Positions 1 to 9,736 of a stretch of DNA of 64,000 bases are shown here, piece after piece (position 1 is the stretch's first letter; every line of letters starts with the position of its first letter). The notes beneath the pieces are model-generated. The model made no database searches, was not told the DNA's origin, and was given only the letters and a program-made list of their open reading frames with translations. The position numbers were made by a program, and so were the translations under genes. This DNA is from CAZDET01 sp964504335 (GTDB lineage: Bacteria > Bacteroidota > Bacteroidia > Chitinophagales > Saprospiraceae): the NCBI GenBank assembly GCA_964504335.1, contig CAZDET010000012.1, forward strand, positions 1 through 64,000, in the 5' to 3' direction.

Positions 1-3000
1 CTACTCCGCCTTCCAGGTCGGAAGCGTGTAGTACTTGTAGTTGGAAGACGTCCGGAGCACCAAGTTGCAAGCCGACAACGACCGGATCGTGATCGGCAGA
101 GCGGAATTCATCCGGCTGGAAGAACCGTTCATTGTTGAAGTCGGTATAATCCAACGCGCGGTTGAAGTCGGCATTGATGTGGTACACATCTGCACCGGTT
201 ACTTGGCTAGCAATAGAAGGAGTAGCCATCACGTAGTCGAGTGTTCCTTCCGGACCACCAAATACAAAGGAGTACTCTGCACGATCGTCGGTATTGAAAG
301 CCTTCACAGTATTGACGAAGCCAGCGTCTTCCAGAGCTCGGATGGGATCCTCCATTGCGTAGGAGTTCAGGTCGCCGAGGAAGAGGAAGTCCGGGTCATT
401 ACTGTTGGTCGGATCAGTTGCCAACCAGTTATTCAGCACGTTTACGGCGCTGAGGCGAGTGAGATTACAGCTGCTCTGACCATCGTCGGTATCCGGGTCA
501 TTATTAGGCGGAGCGGCACAATCGCTACCCTTTGATTTCAGGTGCGCAACCGCTACAGTGAAGATTTCACCGGATGCAATTTCCCGGAAGGTTTGAGCCA
601 GAATCGGACGGTTCGAGTTATCGAAGAAGGCCGGATCGAAGCTGTTGTTCAGTACGGCAAAGTCACCGACCGGCTCTACAACACCTTTCTTGTAAATGAT
701 ACCCACCTTAATCGCATCTCCGGAATTGTTGCCCCGGTTGATCGCTCCAGTCGGGATGAAGTCGTACACGTCGGCATTGAATCCGTTAGGACCGTTAATT
801 GCGTTTACCAACGAGGGTACTGACTGTGCATTGTTCTCCATTTCCTGAAGACCAACTACATCTGCATTCAGCTTCAGGAAGGAAGCGGCCAGCTTCTGCT
901 GTTGACGGGCGAATTCGGCTGAATTTCTTGCTCCACGGCTTCCGAAGGTAGTGAAGTAGTTCAGCACGTTGTAGGCGGCCACGGTCAGGTCGCCACCCAC
1001 AGTGGGTGCTGTGGAAGGCGGTGTGGGATTGTCGGTCAGTACGACGTTGTCGGGGTTGAGCGGACGAATCAGGTAGGAAATGAAGCCAAGACCGTTTTCA
1101 TCGCTCCGGTTTTCGTCACTGATAATTCCGGATACGCCACCAATCAACTTGGCTCCTCGGTTCGGCAAGGTCACCCCGTCGTTATTGATCGTAAACTTGG
1201 TATCGAAACGATTACTGACGCGCCGGTCCTGGTCGTCGTCCAGGCGGAGGCTATTGCGCAGGTTGAAATCGTTGACTGCCTGGAAGCCGGCTCCCGGCAG
1301 CGCTACGTTCGTACCGGTCTGCAAGAACGGATCAGATGACATCCGGACTTCTCCGTTCTGACCGTGGCGGAATGGATCCACGACAAAGAGGTCTTGGGTA
1401 ATCACCGCCCGCATCCCTTCAAAGCGTTCGAGGAAGGTCTGAGATGCGGTGGGCAATGAAACGGTAACCTCCGCAGGCAGTGTATTTCCGGAAGAGTTGA
1501 TCGTGGTACTCGTGATGTTGATCAGGCTAGTCAAGCCATTGCGCTCCGAAACGGTGCCTTCTACAGTTACCAAATCACCTTCGCTTACGTCGGCCAGGCT
1601 GTTATTGTCTTCGAAGATAAAGATACCTTCTGAAGTAGCGTCGTCGGCGTCGTAGTCGGATTCCTGCTCCTGTACGTAGAAACCAGTCAACTTATTTCCG
1701 CCCTGGAAGTCGCCAACTACAATACCCTCAATTTTAACGAGTACCCCAAGGAATGGGCTGACTTCTTCGGTACCCTGGATCAAGCTGATCGGTAGGATAT
1801 CGTTGTCAAAGATAGTCAAGGTAGCCGTGCCGGCTCCCAATACTTCGTAGTCGCTACCGGCGACTAGATCGAGCGTAAGGCTTTCCGGCCCTTCTGACTC
1901 CATATCATCCACCGCGGCGATGTTGATAGCGGTTTCAGATTGCCCGGAAGGAATAGTAACCGAACCGTTCAGCGCGGGAGTAGCTACATAATCAGCCGGA
2001 TCGGCCGTAGAGTTGGTATTAATGGTGTAAGCAACGGTCAGGTCGCTGTCGGTGCTGCCAAGACGGCGAACAGTAAAGGAACCATCGTTGCCACCCTCGG
2101 TGGCGTCCGCAGCCAGAATGGATACCAAAGGAGCACCACCACCGATGGGTGTACCATTAATGCAAATGTTGTCGAACACCATGCCTTCGAAGCGGAAGGT
2201 AGCATTCAACGTCACGGTCAATGTAGCACCCACACCGTTAATAGCCGTTACGAACCTATCGAGTTCACCAGCACCTGGACCACTAGACGGTGTCTTATCG
2301 AGGAAGGTATTGGTTGCTTCGCTGCGGTCTTCGGCCAGTAGCTTCGTTACCGCATTGTCACCAGTAACCTGGAGCACCCGGCCACCGCCGGAAGCACCGC
2401 CGTTGTCCATTGGGCGGGTAGTAAATCCTCCGCCATCTACTGGTACGAGTAGGAAGGCCGTTTGGCTGGTGCCGCCATCAATGGATACCGTAAAGGTAAC
2501 CTCCGTATCGGTAGCGAAACCGCCGAAGTCAGAGTCGGAAATACCCCCCATGTCGATTGCCAGTTCGAGATTCTCGAACCCTGCTACATCGAACGTCCAG
2601 GAAGCGGAAGCGGAATTACCGAAATCGCGCAGGTCAGAGATAGCGAAGTAGTTGTTATCCAAATCGCTGTTCTGGCCGAATACACCTTCGTCATCACCGC
2701 CGAAAACGCCGCCGCCGGAATAATCGAAGGCACTGTCGTCGGCCACGTTAAAGGGTACACCCTGCGATTGCGGCCAGTTGTTGCGGCTGCCCACACCGAA
2801 GAAGTCACCACCGCCACCGTCGAGGTTGTCCGCGACCGGATTGAAGCCGGCAATCAAGTTGAGATCGTTGCCGTCGAAGTCCTCCTGGGCAATTTTACCC
2901 GGTTCGGATGGCTGAATGGGAGTACCGTTAATGCAGATATTGTCGAATGCCATCGCTTCAAAGCGGAAATTGGCGTTGACGGTCACCGTCAGCAAAACAC

Positions 3001-5437
3001 CCGTACCGTTAATAGCCGTTACGAACTTGTCGAGTTCACCGGCACCAGGACCACTGGCAGGTGTTTTATCCAGGAAAGTATTACTTGCTGTACTTCCGTC
3101 TTCTGCGAGCAGTTTCGTCACTGCATTATCACCGGATACCTGCAGCACCCGGCCACCGCCGGAAGCGCCGCCGTTGTCCATCGGACGGGTAGTGAATCCA
3201 CCACCATCAACTGGGACGACCTCGAATGCGGTCTGCGTAGCGCCACCGTCAATTTGAACCGTAAAGGTGACGTTGGCATCCGTTGGGAAACCGCCGAAGT
3301 CGGAATCTGCAATACCGCCCATACCGATGGCCAATTCGAGATCTTCAAATCCAGAAACGTCAAAGGTCCAGGAGGCAGAAGCTGTGTTGCCGAAATCTCG
3401 CAGGTCGGAGATTGCGAAGTAGCTGTTATCCAAATCGCTGTTCTGGCCGAATACCCCTTCGTCATCTCCACCGAAAACGCCGCCGCCGGAATAATCAAAG
3501 GCACTATCGTCAGCTACGCCAAAGGGCACGCCCTCTGATTGCGGCCAGTTGTTGCGGCTGCCCACACCGAAGAAGTCGCCGCCGCCACCGTCGAGATTGT
3601 CGGTGGCCGGATTGAATCCGCTCACCAGGTTGATGGCGTTGCCGTCGAAGTCTTCCTGCGCGATTTTATTGGGGTCAACCGGCTGCTGATCCCCATCAAT
3701 AATGGTCAGGGTGGCACTGCTCGGATTGCCCACGTCGTAGTTTTGGGTAGCTGACAAGTTGACGATCAGATTCTCGCTGCCTTCAACCTGGCCGTCAAGA
3801 ATGGCCGCAATCGTAATCGTGGTAGAGCTTTGCCCAGCCGGAATAGTAATCAGCCCGTTTAGGGCCGGATCGGCAGCGAAGTCCGCGTTATCAGCAGTTG
3901 AGTTGGGATCGACTTGGTAGTTTACCATTAAATCGGCATCGGTGCTCCCCGTTCTGGTGAAGGTAAACCCACCCGTTTGGCCGCCTTCGGTAGCATCAAA
4001 AGCAGAAACGGTTACGGTGGGAGTTTCCACTGAAACCGGTGTACCGAGAATGCAAATATTATCGAAAGCCATTGCCTCGAAGGGGAAGGTCGCGTTCAAA
4101 GTAACGGTCAGCGTGCTACCGGTACCACTGATACTACTAATGAATTTGTCGAGTTCGCCAGCGCCGTCGCCACTGGCCGGTGTTTTATCCAGGAAGGTAT
4201 TATTTGCTTCGCTCCCGTCTTCGGCAAGCAACTTGGTCACGGCATTATCTCCAGATACTTGGAGCACGCGGCCACCACCGGACGCGTTCCCACTGTCCAT
4301 CGGACGCGTGACGAATCCACCGCCGTCAACGGCTTGGAGTTGAAATACCGTTTGGGTAGCACCACCGTCGATGGAAACGGTGAAGGTTACATCTGTTTCC
4401 GAAGAGAACCCGCCAAAGTCGGAATCACTGATGCCGCCCATGCCGACGGACAGTTGAAGATCTTCGAAACCGCTCACATCGAAGGTCCAGCTAGCAGAAG
4501 CCGAACCGCCGAAATCACGCAAGTCGGAAATAACGAAGTAATCATTGTCAAAATCGCTGTTTTGACCGAATACGCCTTCATCATCACCGGTGAAAACACC
4601 GCCACCAGAGTAATCGAAGGCGCTGTCGTCGGCCACGTTAAAGGGTATCCCCTGCTGCTGCGGCCAGTTGTTGCGGCTACCGACGCCGAAGAAATCGCCG
4701 CCGCCGCCGTCTTGGTTGTCTACGGCCGGATTGAAGCCGCCGATCAGATTGAGGTCGTTGCCGTCGAAGTCGATTTGAGCCACCTTCGTCGGTCCGGAGC
4801 TAGCCGGCACGTAGGAAGCCAGCGGGAAGGCATTCGGTCCAGTGTTGGTGGAGGTACCATCGAGGGCATTGGGGCCGCTAAACGACCAATTGTCCAGGGT
4901 GAATGTGCCACCGGTAGGACTGGTGCCGCTGTTGCGGTAAGCCCAACCGTCGAGGTGCTCCCAGGGCTCGCCGGTTCCGTCGACGCCAATGACGCCGAGC
5001 ACGTCGATCGTCTCGCCGGTCTGCGTGAGAGTGATCACATCGTCGCCGTTGATACTCAGCTGACTGGTGCCCTGCAAGGCATCGCCGGAGCCGCTAATCG
5101 CGGAAACGAAGTTCACCTGGCCGGCACCAAAGAACGCATCCAGTTCAAATTGATCCGTTGTTGAATTGGTCAGGTAGATGAAATCACCAGCAGATGCCGA
5201 TCCAATGAGCTGAAAAGTGGCATTGGGGGTGGTGGCCCCGTTGTTGTAATTCTCCACCGCGAAATCACTGAGATCCGCGATGTCGTTCACAACGTAAAGT
5301 TCAACCATTTTAGGGACGCCGCCCGATAACGGGCCATCGATGACCCCGGTCAGTACGAGGTCTTGAGCTCTACTGCTCCAGGTCACGAGCAGCAGCACCG
5401 CCAGGAACATCCTGGTCAGGGTGTTGAATTGGTTCAT
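1..5437 (-). CDS. Secreted multidomain nuclease (ExeM/COG2374-like) fused to a second phosphoesterase domain, partial
   Basis: The frame is open from an ATG at 5437 to the left edge (about 1812 residues), so the C-terminus lies outside the window. A signal peptide (residues 1-24, ending SSRAQ) is followed by a lamin-tail-like domain (~26-210), repeat R1 (~218-467), a Calx-beta-like domain, repeats R2 (~591-837) and R3 (~847-1095), a second Calx-beta-like domain, an OB-fold-like segment (~1216-1340) and an endonuclease/exonuclease/phosphatase domain (~1482-1792). That domain shows NVLNYF, QEMEN, HLKSKG, GDLNSY and SADHDP, which carry the expected metal and catalytic residues. The last visible residues, LQVLHASDLEGG, match the start of a 5'-nucleotidase/metallophosphatase domain. 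Inferred role: extracellular DNA degradation and phosphate scavenging. A T9SS sorting domain would be expected beyond the edge but cannot be seen. Confidence 0.88.
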   Translation of the reverse strand, partial: MNQFNTLTRMFLAVLLLVTWSSRAQDLVLTGVIDGPLSGGVPKMVELYVVNDIADLSDFAVENYNNGATTPNATFQLIGSASAGDFIYLTNSTTDQFELDAFFGAGQVNFVSAISGSGDALQGTSQLSINGDDVITLTQTGETIDVLGVIGVDGTGEPWEHLDGWAYRNSGTSPTGGTFTLDNWSFSGPNALDGTSTNTGPNAFPLASYVPASSGPTKVAQIDFDGNDLNLIGGFNPAVDNQDGGGGDFFGVGSRNNWPQQQGIPFNVADDSAFDYSGGGVFTGDDEGVFGQNSDFDNDYFVISDLRDFGGSASASWTFDVSGFEDLQLSVGMGGISDSDFGGFSSETDVTFTVSIDGGATQTVFQLQAVDGGGFVTRPMDSGNASGGGRVLQVSGDNAVTKLLAEDGSEANNTFLDKTPASGDGAGELDKFISSISGTGSTLTVTLNATFPFEAMAFDNICILGTPVSVETPTVTVSAFDATEGGQTGGFTFTRTGSTDADLMVNYQVDPNSTADNADFAADPALNGLITIPAGQSSTTITIAAILDGQVEGSENLIVNLSATQNYDVGNPSSATLTIIDGDQQPVDPNKIAQEDFDGNAINLVSGFNPATDNLDGGGGDFFGVGSRNNWPQSEGVPFGVADDSAFDYSGGGVFGGDDEGVFGQNSDLDNSYFAISDLRDFGNTASASWTFDVSGFEDLELAIGMGGIADSDFGGFPTDANVTFTVQIDGGATQTAFEVVPVDGGGFTTRPMDNGGASGGGRVLQVSGDNAVTKLLAEDGSTASNTFLDKTPASGPGAGELDKFVTAINGTGVLLTVTVNANFRFEAMAFDNICINGTPIQPSEPGKIAQEDFDGNDLNLIAGFNPVADNLDGGGGDFFGVGSRNNWPQSQGVPFNVADDSAFDYSGGGVFGGDDEGVFGQNSDLDNNYFAISDLRDFGNSASASWTFDVAGFENLELAIDMGGISDSDFGGFATDTEVTFTVSIDGGTSQTAFLLVPVDGGGFTTRPMDNGGASGGGRVLQVTGDNAVTKLLAEDRSEATNTFLDKTPSSGPGAGELDRFVTAINGVGATLTVTLNATFRFEGMVFDNICINGTPIGGGAPLVSILAADATEGGNDGSFTVRRLGSTDSDLTVAYTINTNSTADPADYVATPALNGSVTIPSGQSETAINIAAVDDMESEGPESLTLDLVAGSDYEVLGAGTATLTIFDNDILPISLIQGTEEVSPFLGVLVKIEGIVVGDFQGGNKLTGFYVQEQESDYDADDATSEGIFIFEDNNSLADVSEGDLVTVEGTVSERNGLTSLINITSTTINSSGNTLPAEVTVSLPTASQTFLERFEGMRAVITQDLFVVDPFRHGQNGEVRMSSDPFLQTGTNVALPGAGFQAVNDFNLRNSLRLDDDQDRRVSNRFDTKFTINNDGVTLPNRGAKLIGGVSGIISDENRSDENGLGFISYLIRPLNPDNVVLTDNPTPPSTAPTVGGDLTVAAYNVLNYFTTFGSRGARNSAEFARQQQKLAASFLKLNADVVGLQEMENNAQSVPSLVNAINGPNGFNADVYDFIPTGAINRGNNSGDAIKVGIIYKKGVVEPVGDFAVLNNSFDPAFFDNSNRPILAQTFREIASGEIFTVAVAHLKSKGSDCAAPPNNDPDTDDGQSSCNLTRLSAVNVLNNWLATDPTNSNDPDFLFLGDLNSYAMEDPIRALEDAGFVNTVKAFNTDDRAEYSFVFGGPEGTLDYVMATPSIASQVTGADVYHINADFNRALDYTDFNNERFFQPDEFRSADHDPVVVGLQLGAPDVFQLQVLHASDLEGGV
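2150..4786 (-). repeat. Three ~745-bp intragenic repeats (R1, R2, R3) in the nuclease gene
   Basis: R1 spans about 4036-4786, R2 about 2925-3667 and R3 about 2150-2896. Each encodes a module opening with K[IV]AQ.DFDGN, passing through GGGGDFFGVGSRNNWPQ and closing with FDNIC..GTP. R2 and R3 are adjacent and very alike in DNA as well as protein. R1 is separated from R2 by a Calx-beta-like domain. The module looks like a secreted beta-sandwich; I do not recognise a named family. Confidence 0.85.
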
Positions 5438-5649
5438 AAATGTGGTAGTTGCTTAAAAAGAATTATTCCTAAATCGTAAAGTAGTTGAAAGGCAATCGAC
5501 TACGTAGATTTCATCTTTACTTTATGGTTAAAAAAGGGAAGAAAACTTAACAGATTAGCAACAGTGATTCCGTTAAGCATTAGATTTTTTTTTCAGATAT
5601 TGTTTAGTCATTCTTACCGGTTCACTTTCCTGCTCGTTCAGCACGTAAT

Positions 5650-7002
5650 TTGAATGTTAGGTGCTTTTCACCCGCCGTTTTTTCGCAGGCTCATCCAAAT
5701 GGCCACTTGCCTGTTGTACTAAAAATTGTACCATTGTCGACCTCCATTCAGCAAGGCCATCCCAACCGATCAGCTATCGTGCTATTACTGACTGCTAATG
5801 CTATTTCAGGCATTGCCCAGGGTATTAGTATGCTGGCTATTCCGTGGTTTTTTGCGCAGCGCAATGATATGGGCATCTTTGGGCTGGCCTATATCGCAGC
5901 GGCGGCTCTGGCCTTTTTCTGGTCGCCCTACAGCGGCATTCTGATCGACCGCTACGACCGCAAGCAGGTGCTGATGGTAGTGGATGGAATCGGTGCCGCT
6001 ATTCTGCTGCTTTTAGGCACCTACGGCTATATTCAGGGGGGGCTGCCCAGCCTCGGGGTAGCCTTCATTTTTGTAGTTACGTTCCTCATCTTTAATATTC
6101 ACTATCCCAACCTGTATGCCTTCATCCAGGAAATCACCCCCCCGGAGCGCTACGGTCGGGTAACCAGCTTGCTGGAAACCATCCACCAATCCACGAGCGT
6201 ACTCTCTGGCGCGGTGGCCGCACTATTGCTGGAAGGCACCACCGACGGGCGCATCAACATCTTCGGGCTGGAAATCACCACTTCCCTACGCATCGATCCG
6301 TGGCCGATTCACGAGATTTTTCTCCTCGACGGCTCCACTTATCTGGTTGGTCTTGTTTTGGTTAGCTGGATTCGATACACTTCTCTTAAAACTCGACCGA
6401 AAGAGGTCGGCCGGCTGGGCGAGCGTCTGCGAATCGGCTTCCAGTATCTGCGCGATCACCCTCGGATATTCTGGTTCGGAATGGCTTCCTACGCCGTTTT
6501 TACGACGGTGTTGGTCATCAATTTTTACCAGGGCCCTACTTACGTCAGTAAACACCTCTCAGCAAGCGCAGCGGTATTCGCCTCCGGAAAGATGTACTTC
6601 GCCCTCGGGGCCATTCTGGCGGCGGTTACAATTCGTTATGTATTCCAAAACGTATCGCTCAAGCAGTCGATTATTTTAATCACCATCGTTGCCGCAATCT
6701 GGTATTTTCTACTGGGCGTCACCAATGACGTCTGGATCTATTACACTTATGCACTCTTTCTGGGCATTTGCAATTCCGGGTCGCGCATCCAACGGGTCAA
6801 TTGGCTATTTGCACGCGTCCCGAACAATGTGTACGGCCGCACCGGCAGCATCCTTTTCATCATCAATACTGCTATCCGAATCGCTTTTGTTGGCCTGTTT
6901 GCCCTCCCCTTTTTCCAGCAAGCTGCCATGGTGCCCATTACCTTCCTAATTCTGGCTGTGTATCTGCTGGGCGCAGTGGTCGTGCTCTTTTATAAAGTGT
7001 GA
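5650..7002 (+). CDS. MFS transporter
   Basis: A hydrophobic protein of up to 450 residues with about 12 predicted membrane spans. It has the major facilitator loop signature after span 2 (YDRKQVL) and a long central loop (LKTRPKEVGRLGERLRIG) between the two six-helix halves. The best match is the MFS_3/enterobactin-exporter-like group of drug or metabolite exporters; the substrate is unknown. There is no early ATG: the longest reading uses TTG at 5650, and another TTG at 5734 would give a shorter N-terminus starting just before span 1. It is divergent from the nuclease gene and convergent with the AI-2E family gene 10 bp downstream. Confidence 0.85.
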   Translation: MNVRCFSPAVFSQAHPNGHLPVVLKIVPLSTSIQQGHPNRSAIVLLLTANAISGIAQGISMLAIPWFFAQRNDMGIFGLAYIAAAALAFFWSPYSGILIDRYDRKQVLMVVDGIGAAILLLLGTYGYIQGGLPSLGVAFIFVVTFLIFNIHYPNLYAFIQEITPPERYGRVTSLLETIHQSTSVLSGAVAALLLEGTTDGRINIFGLEITTSLRIDPWPIHEIFLLDGSTYLVGLVLVSWIRYTSLKTRPKEVGRLGERLRIGFQYLRDHPRIFWFGMASYAVFTTVLVINFYQGPTYVSKHLSASAAVFASGKMYFALGAILAAVTIRYVFQNVSLKQSIILITIVAAIWYFLLGVTNDVWIYYTYALFLGICNSGSRIQRVNWLFARVPNNVYGRTGSILFIINTAIRIAFVGLFALPFFQQAAMVPITFLILAVYLLGAVVVLFYKV

Positions 7003-7011
7003 TGGCGAATG

Positions 7012-8046
7012 TTACAAAACAATCTTCCCTTCCTTCGACAGCAGTATGGCCACCGGGCGCGTTTGGGGAAATTGGGCGCAAATAATTATTACTGCTACCG
7101 TAATCGGTACGCTGAGCAACATACCAATGACGCCCCACATGACACTCCACAGGATCAATGCCAGAATTACCACGAGGGGGCTGATGTTGAGGGTTTCCCC
7201 CATCAATCGGGGTTCTATAATATTTCCGACCAGGATTTGAATGGCCACCACTCCGAATAAAATCACGAAGAAGGGACTCAGGGTCTCAAACTGCAATAGG
7301 GAAAGCAGCGCCGGAAAACCAGTGGCAATAATGGACCCGATGGTGGGAATAAAATTGAGGATGAAGATCAGAAACGCCCAGAAAAAGGCAAAGTCGAGAT
7401 CGAGCAAATACAGAACGGCAAAGCTCAGTGCCCCCGTCAAAAAACTCGTCAGGGTTTTAACGCCCAGATAGGTGCGCATTGCGGAGTTGACCTGGTAGAG
7501 GGTCACCTGAAGGCGTTCGCGTTGTTGGTAGGACAGGTTGAGCGCCCGCAATTTTCGGTCGAAAAAGCGCTGCTCCACTAACAGAAATATAACGTAGATT
7601 AAGACCAACACGAAATTCTTCGCCACATCGGTGATCGCGTTGACGATTGGCGGGAGTAAGTCGGCCAGTTGCAACTCATTCATCAAAGTGGCAAAGGATG
7701 GCCCCCGCTCTACGCCAAAGAACTCGTACATTCGATCCAGTTCATCCTGCAGGTTAAGTTTGTAGGAGGGCGCAACCAGAATCAATCGGTTGATGTTCTG
7801 GGCTATCAGATCACCAATACTCCAGAGCAGCAGAAGAATGAACATACTGGAGAAAGTGAGCGTCATCCATCCGGGCAGCCGCCTTCCCAAAAGCGGGACC
7901 TCCTGAAAAACCCGGTTGATGGCATTGATCAGATACCAGATAAATAACGCCAGGAAGAGGGGTATGAGAAACCGTTTGGCCGTAACGATAAAGGTAAAGC
8001 CGATTGCAAGACTTATCAACCAGGCAGCAACTTCTTTGATTCGCAT
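7012..8046 (-). CDS. AI-2E family transporter (PerM/YhhQ-type permease)
   Basis: A 344-residue membrane protein with about eight hydrophobic segments, the last ones (FIPTIGSIIATGFPALLS, EPRLMGETLNISPLVVIL) matching the conserved C-terminal half of the AI-2E transporter family. Family members have been linked to autoinducer-2 export and to Na+/H+ antiport, so the substrate should stay open. The ATG at 8046 gives a normal family length. The start lies 86 bp from the divergent TerC gene, and a small inverted repeat sits just upstream. Confidence 0.9.
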   Translation of the reverse strand: MRIKEVAAWLISLAIGFTFIVTAKRFLIPLFLALFIWYLINAINRVFQEVPLLGRRLPGWMTLTFSSMFILLLLWSIGDLIAQNINRLILVAPSYKLNLQDELDRMYEFFGVERGPSFATLMNELQLADLLPPIVNAITDVAKNFVLVLIYVIFLLVEQRFFDRKLRALNLSYQQRERLQVTLYQVNSAMRTYLGVKTLTSFLTGALSFAVLYLLDLDFAFFWAFLIFILNFIPTIGSIIATGFPALLSLLQFETLSPFFVILFGVVAIQILVGNIIEPRLMGETLNISPLVVILALILWSVMWGVIGMLLSVPITVAVIIICAQFPQTRPVAILLSKEGKIVL

Positions 8047-8053
8047 ATATTAT

Positions 8054-8067
8054 CCGCAATTTTGCGG
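8054..8067. promoter_or_regulatory. Inverted repeat in the AI-2E/terC divergent spacer
   Basis: CCGCAA and TTGCGG are separated by two T residues, 8 bp upstream of the AI-2E family ATG. It could be an operator for the divergent pair or a leader element. Only the symmetry is visible. Confidence 0.3.
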
Positions 8068-8132
8068 TTTTCAATTCAAACGCTTAATTAACTAAACTTG
8101 TGCCTTTTTCTTCCTAATTCAACACGCCGTTC

Positions 8133-9092
8133 ATGCTCGTTTGGGTGCTCTTCACCGTCTTTATTCTAGCTTTAATAGCTATAGATCTGGGTCTCTTCCA
8201 CCGCGAAGCGAGTGTGCTTACCACACGCCAGGCCATGCGGTTTACCGCATTCTGGGTATTTCTCGGACTGAGCTTTACGGCCTTTATCTACCTCCTTTAC
8301 CAGGGTTCCGATTTTGGAACTGACCTCCATCCTCGCACGGCTGCCGTCTATTACTTGACCGGCTACCTGCTCGAACTGTCGCTGAGCCTCGACAATGTAT
8401 TCGTAATTGCCCTCATTTTCAACTATTTTAAAGTCCCCGAACTACATCGGCACCGCTTGTTGTTTTGGGGAATCCTGGGTGCGCTGGTATTTCGGATTAC
8501 CCTAATTTTACTGGGCGTGTGGCTATTGGAGCGCTTCGATTGGTTATTTTACATTTTTGGGGTCTTTCTGCTGTATTCGGCAGTAAAAATGTTGCGCTCC
8601 GACGAGGACGTAGAACCGAGCCGGAATGCCGTGGTCCTTTTCTTCAAAAGATTCTTTCCCGTTACCAAACAATACTACGAGGGGAAGTTTTTTGTTCGCC
8701 GCCGCCACCTGCTCGCAGCCACTCCGCTGTTTATCGCCCTGATCGTCATCGAAACCACCGATATTCTCTTTGCCTTCGACTCCATCCCGGCTATTCTCAG
8801 CGTTACGACCGACCCGTTTCTGGTCTTTAGTTCCAATGCTTTTGCCATTCTGGGCTTGCGTTCGCTCTACTTTGTCTTGGCAGCTCTGATGGATACATTC
8901 AGCTACCTGCGCTACGCGCTAGCGGGCATCCTGTTTTTTATTGGATTAAAAATGCTCGCCCACAATTTCTTGCACCTTCCCGAATGGTTTTCCCTGGTCG
9001 TTATTGCCGCTCTGTTACTCGGTGGCATCCTGTTTTCTGTGTGGAAGGACGGGCAACTTGGGTTGGAACAAAAAGAAGAGCAACCTTCTTAG
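8133..9092 (+). CDS. TerC family integral membrane protein
   Basis: A 319-residue protein with about nine membrane spans. It has TerC/Alx hallmarks: the LSLDNVFVIALIF segment near residue 85, and TTDILFAFDSIPAILSVT near residue 208, carrying the conserved acidic residues within membrane helices. Relatives export manganese or help load metals onto secreted proteins, and some are linked to tellurite resistance. No tellurite genes lie nearby, so a Mn/envelope role is the more likely inference. The ATG at 8133 gives a typical family length. It ends 10 bp before the convergent XRE regulator. Confidence 0.92.
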   Translation: MLVWVLFTVFILALIAIDLGLFHREASVLTTRQAMRFTAFWVFLGLSFTAFIYLLYQGSDFGTDLHPRTAAVYYLTGYLLELSLSLDNVFVIALIFNYFKVPELHRHRLLFWGILGALVFRITLILLGVWLLERFDWLFYIFGVFLLYSAVKMLRSDEDVEPSRNAVVLFFKRFFPVTKQYYEGKFFVRRRHLLAATPLFIALIVIETTDILFAFDSIPAILSVTTDPFLVFSSNAFAILGLRSLYFVLAALMDTFSYLRYALAGILFFIGLKMLAHNFLHLPEWFSLVVIAALLLGGILFSVWKDGQLGLEQKEEQPS

Positions 9093-9102
9093 GTACAAAT
9101 TA

Positions 9103-9561
9103 CTAGTTTTCATCCTCTTGGATGAGATCATTTAAAAAGGCGGTGTTGATCCGAATTAACTGTTCGATGATCAACAACAGAGGGCTGAGGTCATTCCCAT
9201 GGAAAGATTGAGGAAAGGAATCTATAAACTGACTGGATTGGTAGTAGGCCCGATACCCCTGAACCACCAGTTGCATATCCTTGGTCAATTCGTCGAGCTT
9301 ATCCAGCGAAAGCCTTAAATCCTTCCCGTCTATCCCCGCGCTTGCAGAAAATTCGAGATCCCTTTCCAGCAAATCGGCCGGGTGTACTTCAAACAGCTGA
9401 CCCATTCGAACCAGTATACTTGCCCGAGGTTCCACCTGACCAGACTCGTAGGAGGAGATTTGGTTGCGATTCAGATTCAAGGCATCCGCAAGCTTTTGCT
9501 GTGTAAAGCGACGAGACTTTCGCAAAAAGCGGATATTTTTCCCAAGTATGGTGTTGTTCAA
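9103..9561 (-). CDS. XRE family transcriptional regulator (paralogue 1)
   Basis: A 152-residue protein. Residues ~5-65 form a Cro/CI helix-turn-helix (KNIRFLRKSRRFTQQKLAD, then LNLNRNQISSYESGQVEPR), followed by a ~70-residue helical tail rich in hydrophobic residues that may dimerise. The only fitting start is TTG at 9561. It resembles the regulator at 22359-22946 in both the HTH and the tail, so the two are paralogues. Its own promoter region contains a very strong hairpin (9672-9727). Targets are not evident; the convergent terC and the upstream dehydrogenase are the nearest genes. Confidence 0.85.
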   Translation of the reverse strand: MNNTILGKNIRFLRKSRRFTQQKLADALNLNRNQISSYESGQVEPRASILVRMGQLFEVHPADLLERDLEFSASAGIDGKDLRLSLDKLDELTKDMQLVVQGYRAYYQSSQFIDSFPQSFHGNDLSPLLLIIEQLIRINTAFLNDLIQEDEN

Positions 9562-9671
9562 TGAAAACAGGGTCTAATTAGGTTTCAAAAGTAACACCGG
9601 TGCATTAAATGCACAAGCTTTCCTTGCAATATCTACCAGCAATACAGTAGACGACTCCGAACCGAGGACTA

Positions 9672-9727
9672 AGAGATTGTTTGGACTTTACCCTTTGGGC
9701 TACAAAAGCAAAGTCCAAACAAGCTCT
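9672..9727. repeat. Long inverted repeat (18-bp arms, one mismatch)
   Basis: The arms contain a perfect 13-bp match, TTGTTTGGACTTT (9677-9689) and AAAGTCCAAACAA (9710-9722), extended by AGAG/CTCT with one mispair. The 20-nt loop holds a smaller CCC/GGG stem. It lies 10 bp beyond the stop of the minus-strand dehydrogenase and upstream of the XRE gene. No U-run follows on either strand, so it is not a classic Rho-independent terminator; it may terminate or stabilise the dehydrogenase mRNA. Confidence 0.7.
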
Positions 9728-9736
9728 AATTCATTA

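Noticed and set aside
2462..3538. 358-codon plus-strand ORF inside the nuclease gene
   Set aside because: It is antisense to the repeats of a gene with clear domains, and its composition mirrors that coding strand.
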